Assembly (NCBI GenBank): GCA_963824475.1 | Contig: CAWGPR010000007.1 | Location: forward strand, 372,001 to 436,000 | Reading direction: 5' to 3' | DNA length: 64,000 bases | Source of the DNA: Roseiarcus sp963824475 | GTDB lineage: Bacteria; Pseudomonadota; Alphaproteobacteria; Rhizobiales; Beijerinckiaceae | In this document: in pieces, positions 8,344 through 16,686 of the stretch | How positions within the stretch are numbered: position 1 is the stretch's first letter | Layout: every line of letters starts with the position of its first letter | Position numbers and translations under genes: made by a program | The notes under the pieces: model-generated | Database searches by the model: none | What the model saw: the letters and a program-made list of their open reading frames with translations, nothing else | Told to the model about the DNA's origin: nothing

Positions 8344-9555
8344 ATGGGTATGACGATGGCCGCTGAGCAGCGGAAAGCAAGACGCGGCTTAACCAGGCGA
8401 ACCGTCCTTGGCGGCGGGCTCATCTTCACGCTCGCGGGCTGCAATTCGGTTGGCGTCGATCTGCCCAGCAATTCCACCAAGCCGGGCCCGTCAGTCCCAC
8501 CCGCGAGCGGCCCGCTGGTCGGCGAGACGCTGGGCACAGGCCCGGTTCGAGTCGGAATGGTCGTGCCGCTGACGCAAAACGGCGACGGCCCAAACCCGAT
8601 CGGCGTCTCGATGCGCAATGCGGCGCAGCTGGCGATTGACGGTTTTGGCGCTCCTTTCATCACGCTGATGATCGAGGACGACCATTCGAGCGCCGACGCC
8701 GCGGCCCAGGCGGCTCAATCGGAACTCGGCGCCGGGGCGCAACTCATCCTCGGGCCGGTGTTCGCCACCGACGTGCAGGCGGCGTCGGCGGCGACGAAGT
8801 CGGCGGCCCGGCCGATGATCGCGTTTTCGACCGACGTCACCGTCGCCGCCCCGGGCGTTTATCTCTTGTCCTTCCTCATCCAGGGCTATGTCGACCGGGT
8901 TCTTCAATACGCCGTGTCGAGCGGCAAGAAGTCGTTCGCGATCATGGCCCCGCAAAACGACTACGGCAATGTCGCCGCCGAGCGGTTCCAGCAGATGGCG
9001 GGAAACCTCAACGTGCAAGTGATCGTGACCGCCCGCTACTCGGCTGGCCAGATGGCGACTGCGGCGCAACAGGTGGCGGCGGTTCAAGGTCAGATCGACG
9101 CGCTGTTCATTCCCGAGCAGGCCGACGCCATGCCCGCGGTCGCGGGCGCTCTCGGCTCAGCCAATGTCAAGACCAAGTTCTTGGGAACCGGCGTCTGGAA
9201 CGACGCGCGGGTGCTCAAATTGCCGCAGATGCAGGGCGCTTGGTTCTCCGCGCCCGACAATTCCGGCTTCGACGCCTTCGCGCAGCGGTACCGGGCCAAA
9301 TTCAACAGCGAGCCGGCGCGCCTGGCGACGCTCTCCTATGATGCGGTGACGCTGGCCGCAGCGCTGGCCCGCAACGGCGGGTCGGACCCGTTCAACCAGG
9401 CGGCTCTGACCAGCGTATCGGGCTTCAACGGCGCCGATGGCGTGTTCCGCTTCCGCGCCGACGGAACCAACGAGCGGGGACTGGCGGTGATGGAAATCAA
9501 TGACGGCGCCGCCAAGGTGATCAGCCCGGCGCCGCGAAGTTTTGCCGCGGGATGA
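8344..9555 (+). CDS. Penicillin-binding protein activator-like lipoprotein (Peripla_BP_6 fold)
   Basis: 403 residues from the ATG at 8344. The open frame extends far upstream over rsmI but lacks coding character there. The N-terminus has twin arginines and a lipobox (RRTVLGGGLIFTLAGC), so this is an exported lipoprotein. The body is a periplasmic-binding fold: VRVGMVVPLTQNG, AAQLAIDGF, LILGPVFATDVQAAS, FLGTGVWND. LpoA of gammaproteobacteria has this fold C-terminally and activates PBP1A. Its position next to rsmI and yraN matches the lpoA locus, so a role in peptidoglycan synthesis is inferred. A substrate-binding role without a transporter is the alternative. Confidence 0.85.
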   Translation: MGMTMAAEQRKARRGLTRRTVLGGGLIFTLAGCNSVGVDLPSNSTKPGPSVPPASGPLVGETLGTGPVRVGMVVPLTQNGDGPNPIGVSMRNAAQLAIDGFGAPFITLMIEDDHSSADAAAQAAQSELGAGAQLILGPVFATDVQAASAATKSAARPMIAFSTDVTVAAPGVYLLSFLIQGYVDRVLQYAVSSGKKSFAIMAPQNDYGNVAAERFQQMAGNLNVQVIVTARYSAGQMATAAQQVAAVQGQIDALFIPEQADAMPAVAGALGSANVKTKFLGTGVWNDARVLKLPQMQGAWFSAPDNSGFDAFAQRYRAKFNSEPARLATLSYDAVTLAAALARNGGSDPFNQAALTSVSGFNGADGVFRFRADGTNERGLAVMEINDGAAKVISPAPRSFAAG

Positions 9556-9700
9556 GGCGTCCCCTTTGGCGGGTGCGGCGGCTCGAAAGCGGCCGACGGC
9601 CAAGGGGGTCCAGCTGATCGCCGGCGCGATAAGACGCATGGCTATTGTTTGCAAAAACCATCGGCCGACTTTTACTGCCTCGCCAAGCTCCTACGGCGTG

Positions 9701-9943
9701 TCAGCGGCCCAACAGGCCGCCTCCGCGATGTTCGAGCTGTCTGATTGTCGATTCCAGCTGCTCGATTCTGATGTAGGTCGCCCTCAAGCCGCGGCTCAGA
9801 CTGACAAGCCCGGAGCAGAGGTCCTGAATCGCGGCGGCCATGTCATCGAGTTTATGCATTTGGTTGTTGGTCGCGAGAGCTCTGTCGCAAGCGGTGAGGC
9901 CGTCGGTAAAGGCCTGCTCCGCCTCCTCTGTAAACGTAGCCAT
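9701..9943 (-). CDS. Small hypothetical protein
   Basis: 80 residues (MATFTEEAEQAFTDGL...), preceded by an excellent ribosome-binding site (GGAGGAG, 6 bases before ATG). The protein is mostly helical with a C-terminal heptad-like stretch (IRIEQLESTIRQLEHR) that could form a short coiled coil. There is no signal peptide and no recognised domain. The strong RBS and plausible composition make it more than a chance frame. The flanks (9556-9700 and 9956-10234) show no further gene. Confidence 0.65.
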   Translation of the reverse strand: MATFTEEAEQAFTDGLTACDRALATNNQMHKLDDMAAAIQDLCSGLVSLSRGLRATYIRIEQLESTIRQLEHRGGGLLGR

Positions 9944-10234
9944 GGCGCGCTCCTCCGGGATAAGGCGGCTCCGCCCTGCCCTCCGAAACAGTGGTTACGG
10001 CATTGTCGACGCAGGCGCAAAATTCGCTTTCCGGAGCGAAGATGCATCTCCCAAGAAGGCCATAACCTTCTCAGGCATTGCAGCCGGAAAGCCTGCGAGA
10101 GGCGAGGGGTCCTGCGACCCGCCATTGGTTCTCGCAGCGTTCAACAGTTGGTCGGCCCTTTTTTGCGGTTAGGCGTCTTGGATGGAGTTCGCGCGCTGGT
10201 TGAATCCGCGGGCCCGCCGCTCCGGCCGCGACCC

Positions 10235-11230
10235 CTAAAGCATACTCGGCAGCACCCGGTCGGGCGGCCGATGGCCGTCGACGAAGGTCCGGATGTTGAT
10301 GATGACCTTCTCGCCCATGTCGGCGCGGCCCTCGTGCGTCGCCGAGCCCATATGCGGCAGGAGCGTCACCTTGCCGATCTTGGCAAGGGCGATCAGCTTC
10401 TCGTTGACGGCGGGGGCGTGCTCGAACACGTCGAGTCCGGCGTTGGCGAGTTCGCCCGCTTCGAGCATCCGGATCAGCGCATTCTCGTCGACGATCTCGC
10501 CGCGCGCGGTGTTGATGAGAATGGCCTCGGGACGCAGATGCTTCAGCCGGCGGGCCGAGAGAAGGTGGAAAGTGCCAGGGGTATGCGGGCAGTTGATCGA
10601 GATGAAATCCATTCGCGCCAGCATCTGGTCGAGCGAATCCCAATAAGTCGCTTCGAGCGCTTCCTCGATTTGCGGCGCCACACGACGGCGATTGTGATAG
10701 TGGATCGACATGCCGAAGGCGCGCGCGCGGCGCGCCAGCGCCTGGCCGATGCGTCCCATGCCGACAATGCCGAGACGCTTGCCGGTGATGCGGCGCCCGA
10801 GCATCCAGGTCGGCGACCAGCCGGTCCATCGACCTTCGGGGATGACGCGCGAGCCCTCGACCAGCCGCCGCGCGGTCGAGAGGATCAGCGCCATCGTCAT
10901 GTCGGCAGTGTCCTCGGTCAGGACGCCTGGCGTGTTGGTGACCGTGATGCCGCGGCGGAGCGCGCTGGTGACGTCGATATGATCGACCCCATTGCCGAAA
11001 TTGGCGATCAGCCTCATCTGTTCGCCGGCCTGGGCGATCATGGCGGCGTTGATCTGGTCGGTGATCGTCGGCACCAGGACGTCGGCCTCGCGCATCGCCT
11101 CGACGATGTCGGCCTGGGACATCGGCTTGTCTTCGACGTTGAGCCGAGCGTCGAACAATTCCCGCATGCGGGTCTCGACGAGTTCGGGCAGTCGCCGGGT
11201 GACCACCACAAGGGGTTTTTTCTTGGTCAT
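10235..11230 (-). CDS. D-isomer specific 2-hydroxyacid dehydrogenase (glyoxylate/hydroxypyruvate reductase type)
   Basis: 331 residues. An NADH/NADPH-dependent enzyme that interconverts 2-keto acids and D-2-hydroxy acids, most like D-glycerate dehydrogenases (GyaR). Visible features are the cofactor motif LGIVGMGRIGQALARRA (residue about 155), the catalytic Arg in LINTARGEIVDE, the Glu in the GLDVFEHAP block, and the catalytic His in LLPHMGSATHE. In a serine-cycle methylotroph such an enzyme would supply hydroxypyruvate reductase activity, but no other serine-cycle gene is visible here. It is divergent from the SH3 protein gene. Confidence 0.92.
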   Translation of the reverse strand: MTKKKPLVVVTRRLPELVETRMRELFDARLNVEDKPMSQADIVEAMREADVLVPTITDQINAAMIAQAGEQMRLIANFGNGVDHIDVTSALRRGITVTNTPGVLTEDTADMTMALILSTARRLVEGSRVIPEGRWTGWSPTWMLGRRITGKRLGIVGMGRIGQALARRARAFGMSIHYHNRRRVAPQIEEALEATYWDSLDQMLARMDFISINCPHTPGTFHLLSARRLKHLRPEAILINTARGEIVDENALIRMLEAGELANAGLDVFEHAPAVNEKLIALAKIGKVTLLPHMGSATHEGRADMGEKVIINIRTFVDGHRPPDRVLPSML

Positions 11231-11443
11231 GAGCGCCGCTCTTATCGCTCGCGCGGCGCCGCCGCCGCCCCTGCTGGTGCAATCATCTGTTCCGCGCCTT
11301 CACTTAAGTTCACGCCGCGTTAACGACAGACGACGCAAATGGATACGCCGGCGCGCCCACGAATCCCGATCCGCCAGGCTGGCCTCCTTAGCAGAAGAGC
11401 GGGCAAAGACAAGGATGGCCGGGTGTCTCTCGAGGAAGGCGGT

Positions 11444-11986
11444 ATGAAACGAGACAGGCGGCCAATCAACGCGCTCGCGCTCGACCGCCGCGGCGTGCTC
11501 GCGCTGCTGTCCGCGCTCGTCGTCGCTCCCCGCGCGGCGATCGCCGATCCCGTCGGCCCGGTCACCAAACTGCCGCTGCCGCGCTTCGCCAGTTTGAAAA
11601 CCGACCGGGTCAACCTGCGAGAGGGTCCATCAAAGGATCACGCGACCAAATGGGTTTATGAACGGGCCGGGCTTCCAGTCGAAATCACCGCCGAGTTCGA
11701 AATCTGGCGCAAGGTCCGCGATTCGCAAGGGGTTGAGGGCTGGGTGCTTCATTCGCTGCTGTCCGGGCGGCGGACGGGGTTGGTTATGCCCAAAACGGGC
11801 GACAGCGCGAAGCTCTATGCGCGTGCGTCCGCATCAGCGGATTTGGCCGCGACGCTTCAGTCGGGGGTCATCGTCAACGTCCGCCATTGCGACGGCGCCT
11901 GGTGCCTGGTCGACGGAGACGGCTTCAAGGGATACATTGAGCAGGAAAAATTGTGGGGCGTGTATCCCGACGAAAAAATCGAGTGA
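11444..11986 (+). CDS. Exported SH3-domain protein
   Basis: 180 residues from the ATG at 11444, which has AGGAAGG just upstream; a longer frame begins at 11339 without an RBS. After a signal-like segment (RRGVLALLSALVVAPRAAIA) come two bacterial SH3 repeats: KTDRVNLREGPSKDHATKWVYERAGLPVEIT and a second ending in FKGYIEQEKLWGVYPDEKIE. Bacterial SH3 proteins of this kind sit in the periplasm and are thought to bind cell wall or protein partners. The 3' end abuts regB closely. Confidence 0.88.
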   Translation: MKRDRRPINALALDRRGVLALLSALVVAPRAAIADPVGPVTKLPLPRFASLKTDRVNLREGPSKDHATKWVYERAGLPVEITAEFEIWRKVRDSQGVEGWVLHSLLSGRRTGLVMPKTGDSAKLYARASASADLAATLQSGVIVNVRHCDGAWCLVDGDGFKGYIEQEKLWGVYPDEKIE

Positions 11987-12068
11987 GCGGGGCTGTCCTG
12001 CGGCGGAATCTCCAGCGGCCGCCGCGCATGCGCCTGAGGAGGACGGGCTCGACTGGCAGGCGCGGCGT

Positions 12069-13346
12069 TTGCGTCTCAATACGCTCGTCGGCTTGCGATG
12101 GCTTGCCGTCGGCGGACAGACGCTGGCGACCCTCGTCAGCTATTTTGGCTTAGGCCTCGATTTTCCGATTGTTCCTTGCCTGGCCCTGGTCGCCGCGTCA
12201 GCCCTTCTTAATCTCGCGCTGCGCTGGCGCTTTCCCCGCAGCGAGCGGCTTAGCGAACGCGGCGCCACGGTATTGTTGGCCTACGACATCCTCCAGCTCG
12301 CGGGTCTGCTTTTTTTAACCGGCGGCGTCGTCAATCCGTTTGCGATCCTGTTTCTGGCCCCGGTCGCGGTCGCCGCCGCCTCGCTCGAGTGGCGACAAAC
12401 GCTCGGATTGCTCGCCCTTGCGGTCATTTGCGCGACCCTGCTCACGCATTGGAGCCTGGGGCTTCCTTCCATTGGCGGCGAGAACCTGTCGCTGCCGCCG
12501 ATCTACCTTGTCGGACTTTGGAGCGCGCTCAGCATCAGCGCAGCTTTCGTGACGTTCTCCGCCCACCGGGTTGCGGCCGAGGCCCGGCGGACCGCGAGCG
12601 CCCTCGCCGCCACCGAACTCGCGCTCGCCCGCGCGCAACATCTTTCCCAGCTCGACGGGTTGGCCGCCGCCGCCGCACATGAACTGAGCACGCCGCTCGC
12701 CACCATCGCCCTCGTCGTGCGTGAATTGGCGGCTCAGCCGGCGCTGGGCGAAGGCTCAAGCGATGATCTGGAATTGCTGGAGCAGTCCGTTGACCGGTGC
12801 CGCTCCATCCTGGCGAAGTTGTCCGCCCCGCGCGAGCTTTCCAGCCAGGCGCTCGGGTTCTCGAGCCCGCTGGAACTGGCCGAGACGGCGGCTGCGCCTC
12901 ATCGCCTGCTCGGCGTCTCTATCACCGTCGAGGGAGAGGGGCCCGAACCCGCTCCCAAATGCCCGCACAACCCTAGCGTCCTGTCCGCTCTGGGCAATTT
13001 GATCGAGAACGCGGTCGGATTCGCCGAAGGGGCGGTGACCATTCGCGCGAGCTGGACCAAATCGACGGTTGGCCTGGTTATCGCCGACGATGGCCCGGGC
13101 TTTCCGCCCGACATACTGGCGCGGATCGGCGAGCCTTACCTGTCGCAACCTGACGGCGCCCGCAGGACCCAGGCCCCCGGCGGAGGACTTGGCTTGGGTT
13201 TGTTCATTGCCAATATCTTTATCAAACGGTCCGGCGGCGCGCTCCATTTCGAAAACGCCAAGCCCCCCGCAAAGGGGGCGATCGTCACCCTTCAGTGGCC
13301 GCGCCGAGCTTACGAGCAAGGTCCGGGACCAGCGAGCAGCGCCTGA
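12069..13346 (+). CDS. regB: Redox sensor histidine kinase RegB/ActS/PrrB
   Basis: Membrane sensor kinase of the RegB-RegA global redox system. An N-terminal block of about six membrane segments contains the ubiquinone-associated GGVVNPFAILFLAPV motif. The H-box is AAAAHELSTPLATIAL, the redox-active Cys is kept in SVDRCRSILAKL, and N, G1 and G2 boxes follow (NLIENAVGFAEG, DDGPGFP, GGGLGLGLFIA). The start is unclear: coding-like sequence reads in frame from 11985 (HAPEEDGLDWQARRLRLNTLVGLRWLAV) but no ATG/GTG lies there. The TTG at 12069 is the first usable codon near the core; an ATG at 11817 would overlap the previous gene. regA follows 40 bases later. Confidence 0.9.
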   Translation: MRLNTLVGLRWLAVGGQTLATLVSYFGLGLDFPIVPCLALVAASALLNLALRWRFPRSERLSERGATVLLAYDILQLAGLLFLTGGVVNPFAILFLAPVAVAAASLEWRQTLGLLALAVICATLLTHWSLGLPSIGGENLSLPPIYLVGLWSALSISAAFVTFSAHRVAAEARRTASALAATELALARAQHLSQLDGLAAAAAHELSTPLATIALVVRELAAQPALGEGSSDDLELLEQSVDRCRSILAKLSAPRELSSQALGFSSPLELAETAAAPHRLLGVSITVEGEGPEPAPKCPHNPSVLSALGNLIENAVGFAEGAVTIRASWTKSTVGLVIADDGPGFPPDILARIGEPYLSQPDGARRTQAPGGGLGLGLFIANIFIKRSGGALHFENAKPPAKGAIVTLQWPRRAYEQGPGPASSA

Positions 13347-13386
13347 ATTTGTCCTTCGAGCCAATTCCTTGGTAGTGTCAGCCGCG

Positions 13387-13968
13387 ATGGAAGAAGACAG
13401 CTCCCATCCTTCGTCCACGCAAGGCCCGAGCGGCGCGGAGACGCTCGACAAGTCTCTGCTTGTCGTCGACGACGACAAGGTCTTTTGCGACCGTCTCGCT
13501 CGCGCAATGGCCTCGCGGGGCTTCGTCGCGAGAACCGCGGCCAGCGTCGCGGAGGCTCTCGCTGCAATCGAGGCGGCCCCGCCCGCGTTCGCCGTCATCG
13601 ATCTGAGATTGGGCGACGGCAGCGGCCTCGACGTGATGCGGGCCCTGAAATCGCGGCGTCAGGACGCCCGCGGCGTGATTCTCACCGGCTATGGCGCAAT
13701 CGCCACCGCCGTGATGGCGGTCAAGCTCGGCGCGTTCGATTATCTCGCCAAGCCCGCAAATGCGGACGACGTTGTGGCGGCGCTGATGGCCGGACGTCTC
13801 GACGGCCCCTCGGAGCGCGATCCGCCCATGTCGGCCGATCGCGTCCGCTGGGAGCATATCCAACGCATCTACGAATCGTGCGATCGAAACGTCTCGGAAA
13901 CGGCGCGCCAGCTCAACATGCACCGGCGCACGCTTCAGCGCATTTTGGCCAAGCGAGCGCCGAAGTGA
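13387..13968 (+). CDS. regA: Redox response regulator RegA/ActR/PrrA
   Basis: 193 residues. Partner of RegB. The receiver domain shows LLVVDDDKVFCDRLARAM, the phospho-accepting Asp in FAVIDLRLGDGSGLDVM, the conserved Thr/Lys region (ILTGYGAIATAV, FDYLAKPA), and a C-terminal Fis-type helix-turn-helix (NVSETARQLNMHRRTLQRIL). In purple bacteria and rhizobia RegA controls photosynthesis, respiration, CO2 and nitrogen fixation genes according to redox state. The ATG at 13387 gives the usual family length. Confidence 0.95.
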   Translation: MEEDSSHPSSTQGPSGAETLDKSLLVVDDDKVFCDRLARAMASRGFVARTAASVAEALAAIEAAPPAFAVIDLRLGDGSGLDVMRALKSRRQDARGVILTGYGAIATAVMAVKLGAFDYLAKPANADDVVAALMAGRLDGPSERDPPMSADRVRWEHIQRIYESCDRNVSETARQLNMHRRTLQRILAKRAPK

Positions 13969-14045
13969 GGGCGGCGACAGCGAAGCTCTGACCAGGCCAC
14001 GTTTGAAGCCGCGAGACGGATCGACTTTGCGCAAAAGGAGGGAAT

Positions 14046-14606
14046 ATGCCGGGAGCCGAAATTCACAATCTCGAGGTTCAGTTCTCTCACGACCTCGCCC
14101 AATACTGGGGATGGTTCTTAGCCCTCGGACTGGGGCTGTTGGCGCTCGGCGTCGCCGCCGTGGCGCGCGCGGTTACGGCGACCGTCGCCTCAATGCTGTT
14201 CTTCGGCTGGCTCCTGGTGTTGGCGGCGGCGATTGAAGTGGTTCAAGCCGTGGCGGTTGGGCACTGGGCGGGTTTCTTCCAGCATTTGTTCGCCGCGATC
14301 CTGTTCGGAGTCGCCGGTTTTATCATGGTGTTCAGGCCATTGATCACCGCCGAAGTCCTCACTCTGTTCATGGCGCTGTTCTTCCTGATCGGCGGGCTGT
14401 TCCAGCTCATTGGTTCAGTGTGGGTCGGGCTGCCCGGTTGGGGATGGAGCGCTATAGACGGCGTCATCACGTTCGTTCTGGGCTTGCTGGTCTTGGCGCA
14501 GTGGCCGGCCTCCGGATTGTGGGTGATCGGCCTCTTTCTCGGCATCGACCTCATTTTCTACGGCCTCGCCTGGATCGCAATCGCGCTCGGCTTGCGCGGC
14601 GCGTAG
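14046..14606 (+). CDS. HdeD family membrane protein (DUF308)
   Basis: 186 residues with about six hydrophobic segments arranged as HdeD repeats (WGWFLALGLGLLALGVAAVA, LFAAILFGVAGFIMVFRPL, VITFVLGLLVLAQWPASGLWVIGLFLGIDLIFYG). HdeD-like proteins are inner-membrane proteins linked to acid resistance in enterobacteria; the molecular activity is unknown. A strong RBS (AAAAGGAGG) precedes the ATG by 5 bases. It stands alone between regA and scoA. Confidence 0.88.
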   Translation: MPGAEIHNLEVQFSHDLAQYWGWFLALGLGLLALGVAAVARAVTATVASMLFFGWLLVLAAAIEVVQAVAVGHWAGFFQHLFAAILFGVAGFIMVFRPLITAEVLTLFMALFFLIGGLFQLIGSVWVGLPGWGWSAIDGVITFVLGLLVLAQWPASGLWVIGLFLGIDLIFYGLAWIAIALGLRGA

Positions 14607-14713
14607 GCGTTGGCCTCCGCTCAGGATCCACCGCGGGGTTTCATGGCGTCTTGCGGCGCGCGCGTGAGACGGCTAGGGACGCTGCGGCCCTTTCGAGAGG
14701 AACCCTGCATCTC

Positions 14714-15421
14714 ATGAAAAAAGTCTACGCCGGCGCCGAAGAGGCGCTCGCCGGCCAGATCAAGGACGGCATGACCTTGATGGCGGGCGGATTCGGCCTT
14801 TGCGGGGTTCCCGAGACGCTGATCGAGGCGGTGCGTAAATCGGGCGCGACGGATCTGACCTTCGTATCCAACAACGCCGGAGTCGACGGGGCGGGTCTTG
14901 GAATCCTGCTCGAGACCGGCCAGATCAAGAAAATGATCTCAAGCTACGTCGGCGAGAACAAGATCTTCGCCAACCTCTATCTTTCGGGCAAGCTTGAACT
15001 CGAATTCAACCCGCAGGGCACCTTGGCCGAGCGCATCCGCGCCGGCGGCGCAGGAATTCCCGCCTTCTTCACCCGCACCGGCGTGGGCACGATCGTCGCC
15101 GAGGGCAAGGAAATCCGCGACTTCAACAACGAGGCTTACCTCATGGAGACCGGGCTCGTCGCCGACATCTCTCTGGTTCACGCTTGGAAGGGCGACACCG
15201 AAGGCAATCTGGTCTACCGGAAGACGGCGCGCAACTTCAATCCGATGATGGCGACGGCGGGCCGTTTGACGGTCGCCGAGGTCGAGCATCTGGTCGAGCC
15301 GGGCGAGATCGACGGCGACCACATCGTCACGCCCGGCATCTACGTTCACCGCATCGTTCACGCGCCAAACGCGCTGAAGCGTATCGAGCAGCGCACGAGC
15401 CGCAAGCGCGACGCGGCCTGA
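14714..15421 (+). CDS. scoA: 3-oxoacid CoA-transferase subunit A
   Basis: 235 residues. The alpha half of succinyl-CoA:3-ketoacid CoA-transferase, which activates acetoacetate to acetoacetyl-CoA. Typical blocks are IKDGMTLMAGGFGLCGVPETLI, LTFVSNNAGVDG, the GKLELEFNPQGTLAERIRAG stretch and FFTRTGVGT. The subunit B gene starts 17 bases downstream. With the phasin genes later in the window it fits poly-3-hydroxybutyrate turnover. Confidence 0.95.
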   Translation: MKKVYAGAEEALAGQIKDGMTLMAGGFGLCGVPETLIEAVRKSGATDLTFVSNNAGVDGAGLGILLETGQIKKMISSYVGENKIFANLYLSGKLELEFNPQGTLAERIRAGGAGIPAFFTRTGVGTIVAEGKEIRDFNNEAYLMETGLVADISLVHAWKGDTEGNLVYRKTARNFNPMMATAGRLTVAEVEHLVEPGEIDGDHIVTPGIYVHRIVHAPNALKRIEQRTSRKRDAA

Positions 15422-15438
15422 CTTTTTCGGAGGCGAAT

Positions 15439-16110
15439 ATGGCTTGGACCCGCGACCAAATGGCGGCGCGCGCCGCCAAGGAGCTCAAGGACGGCTTCTA
15501 CGTCAATCTCGGCATCGGCATTCCGACGCTCGTGTCGAACTATATCCCCAAGGGGATGAGCGTGCAGTTGCAGAGCGAGAACGGCATGCTGGGGATGGGG
15601 CCGTTTCCGTTCGAGGGCGAGGAGGACCCGGACCTCATCAACGCCGGCAAGCAGACCGTCACGCAATTGCCGACGACGAGCTTCTTCTCGAGCGCCAACT
15701 CGTTCGCCATGATCCGCGGCGGGCACATCGACCTCGCGATCCTCGGCGCGATGCAGGTCGCTGAGACTGGCGACCTCGCCAACTGGATGATTCCAGGCAA
15801 GATGGTCAAAGGCATGGGCGGCGCGATGGACCTGGTCGCGGGCGTGAAGCGCATCGTCGTGGTCATGGAGCATGCGGCCAAGGACGGGCCGAAGCTCTTG
15901 CATCATTGCACCCTGCCGCTGACAGGCGCCAGGGTCGTCGACCTCGTCATCACCGATCTCGGCGTGTTCACGATCGACAAGCACGGCTACCGCGGCATGG
16001 CGCTGATCGAACTCGCGCCCGGAGCGACGTTGGACGAAATCGCCGCCAAGACCGAGGCGACGTACCGGGTGGCGCTCAATCAGCCGGCCGAGGCGGCGGT
16101 TGCGGGTTAG
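15439..16110 (+). CDS. scoB: 3-oxoacid CoA-transferase subunit B
   Basis: 223 residues, the beta half of the enzyme. The catalytic glutamate that forms the enzyme-CoA thioester is in QSENGMLGMGP (about residue 48). The N-terminal GFYVNLGIGIPTLV loop and the C-terminal VVDLVITDLGVFTI are typical. The start has TTCGGAGGCGAAT upstream, a good RBS. Together with scoA it forms the complete heteromeric transferase. Confidence 0.95.
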   Translation: MAWTRDQMAARAAKELKDGFYVNLGIGIPTLVSNYIPKGMSVQLQSENGMLGMGPFPFEGEEDPDLINAGKQTVTQLPTTSFFSSANSFAMIRGGHIDLAILGAMQVAETGDLANWMIPGKMVKGMGGAMDLVAGVKRIVVVMEHAAKDGPKLLHHCTLPLTGARVVDLVITDLGVFTIDKHGYRGMALIELAPGATLDEIAAKTEATYRVALNQPAEAAVAG

Positions 16111-16686
16111 AGGCGCTTGTCCTTCAGTCAAGCGAGGGAGCGGCCGCGATTTTTACCTATCCGGCGTTCCTGAGGCATGGGGCGGTTCCTCGGGTTTGGC
16201 TGCGCCTGGGGAAAGCGGTCACGTTACGGGCGGGGGCGAGCGCCTTTTACCGGCAAAACGCGCTTTTCGCGCTGAAAAACTCGCCAAAAGCGCCATAAAA
16301 GGGGCTCCGGAACTTCAATTTCCTTCCGCCAAACGAGCAATTCCAAGGCCTTAGAGCGAATTTCCCTTCCGGCCGCCTTCCACGCCGGAGCGCAAGCGAC
16401 GGCGGCCTCGACAGGCATCGGATCTCGGCTTTGACGCGATTTGCATCATAGCCGAGATTTCCCAGAAAGGGAAGAGTTTTCCGTTTATTTCTGATTTCCT
16501 TTGGAATCCCCGGCAATTCGATCGAACTCTAACCGCGAGGCGCGCTAGCGAAACAGGGAGAAGAGATCCGGCGGCGGCCTCGCCGCACGTCCGGACGGCG
16601 AGAGCTGCGGCGGCAGATAAAAAGATCAGACGGCGGATCGACATCGTTCAAGCCTGCTGCGCGCCGGCGCTCTCGCCACAATCCTC
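16111..16686. other. Intergenic region without a supported gene
   Basis: About 575 bases between scoB and the ABC binding-protein gene, less G+C-rich than the flanks. A 97-residue minus-strand frame (16351-16644) starts like a signal peptide (MSIRRLIFLSAAAALAV) but has no clear RBS and an unconvincing arginine-rich remainder. Several short inverted stretches occur, but nothing diagnostic. Confidence 0.5.

Noticed and set aside
9542..11323. 593-codon plus-strand frame opposite the 2-hydroxyacid dehydrogenase
   Set aside because: It mirrors a well-supported gene on the other strand, is rich in Arg/His as expected of an antisense frame in high-G+C DNA, and shows no domain.
16351..16644. 97-residue minus-strand frame with signal-like start
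   Set aside because: No RBS, arginine-rich unconvincing body, no similarity recognised.
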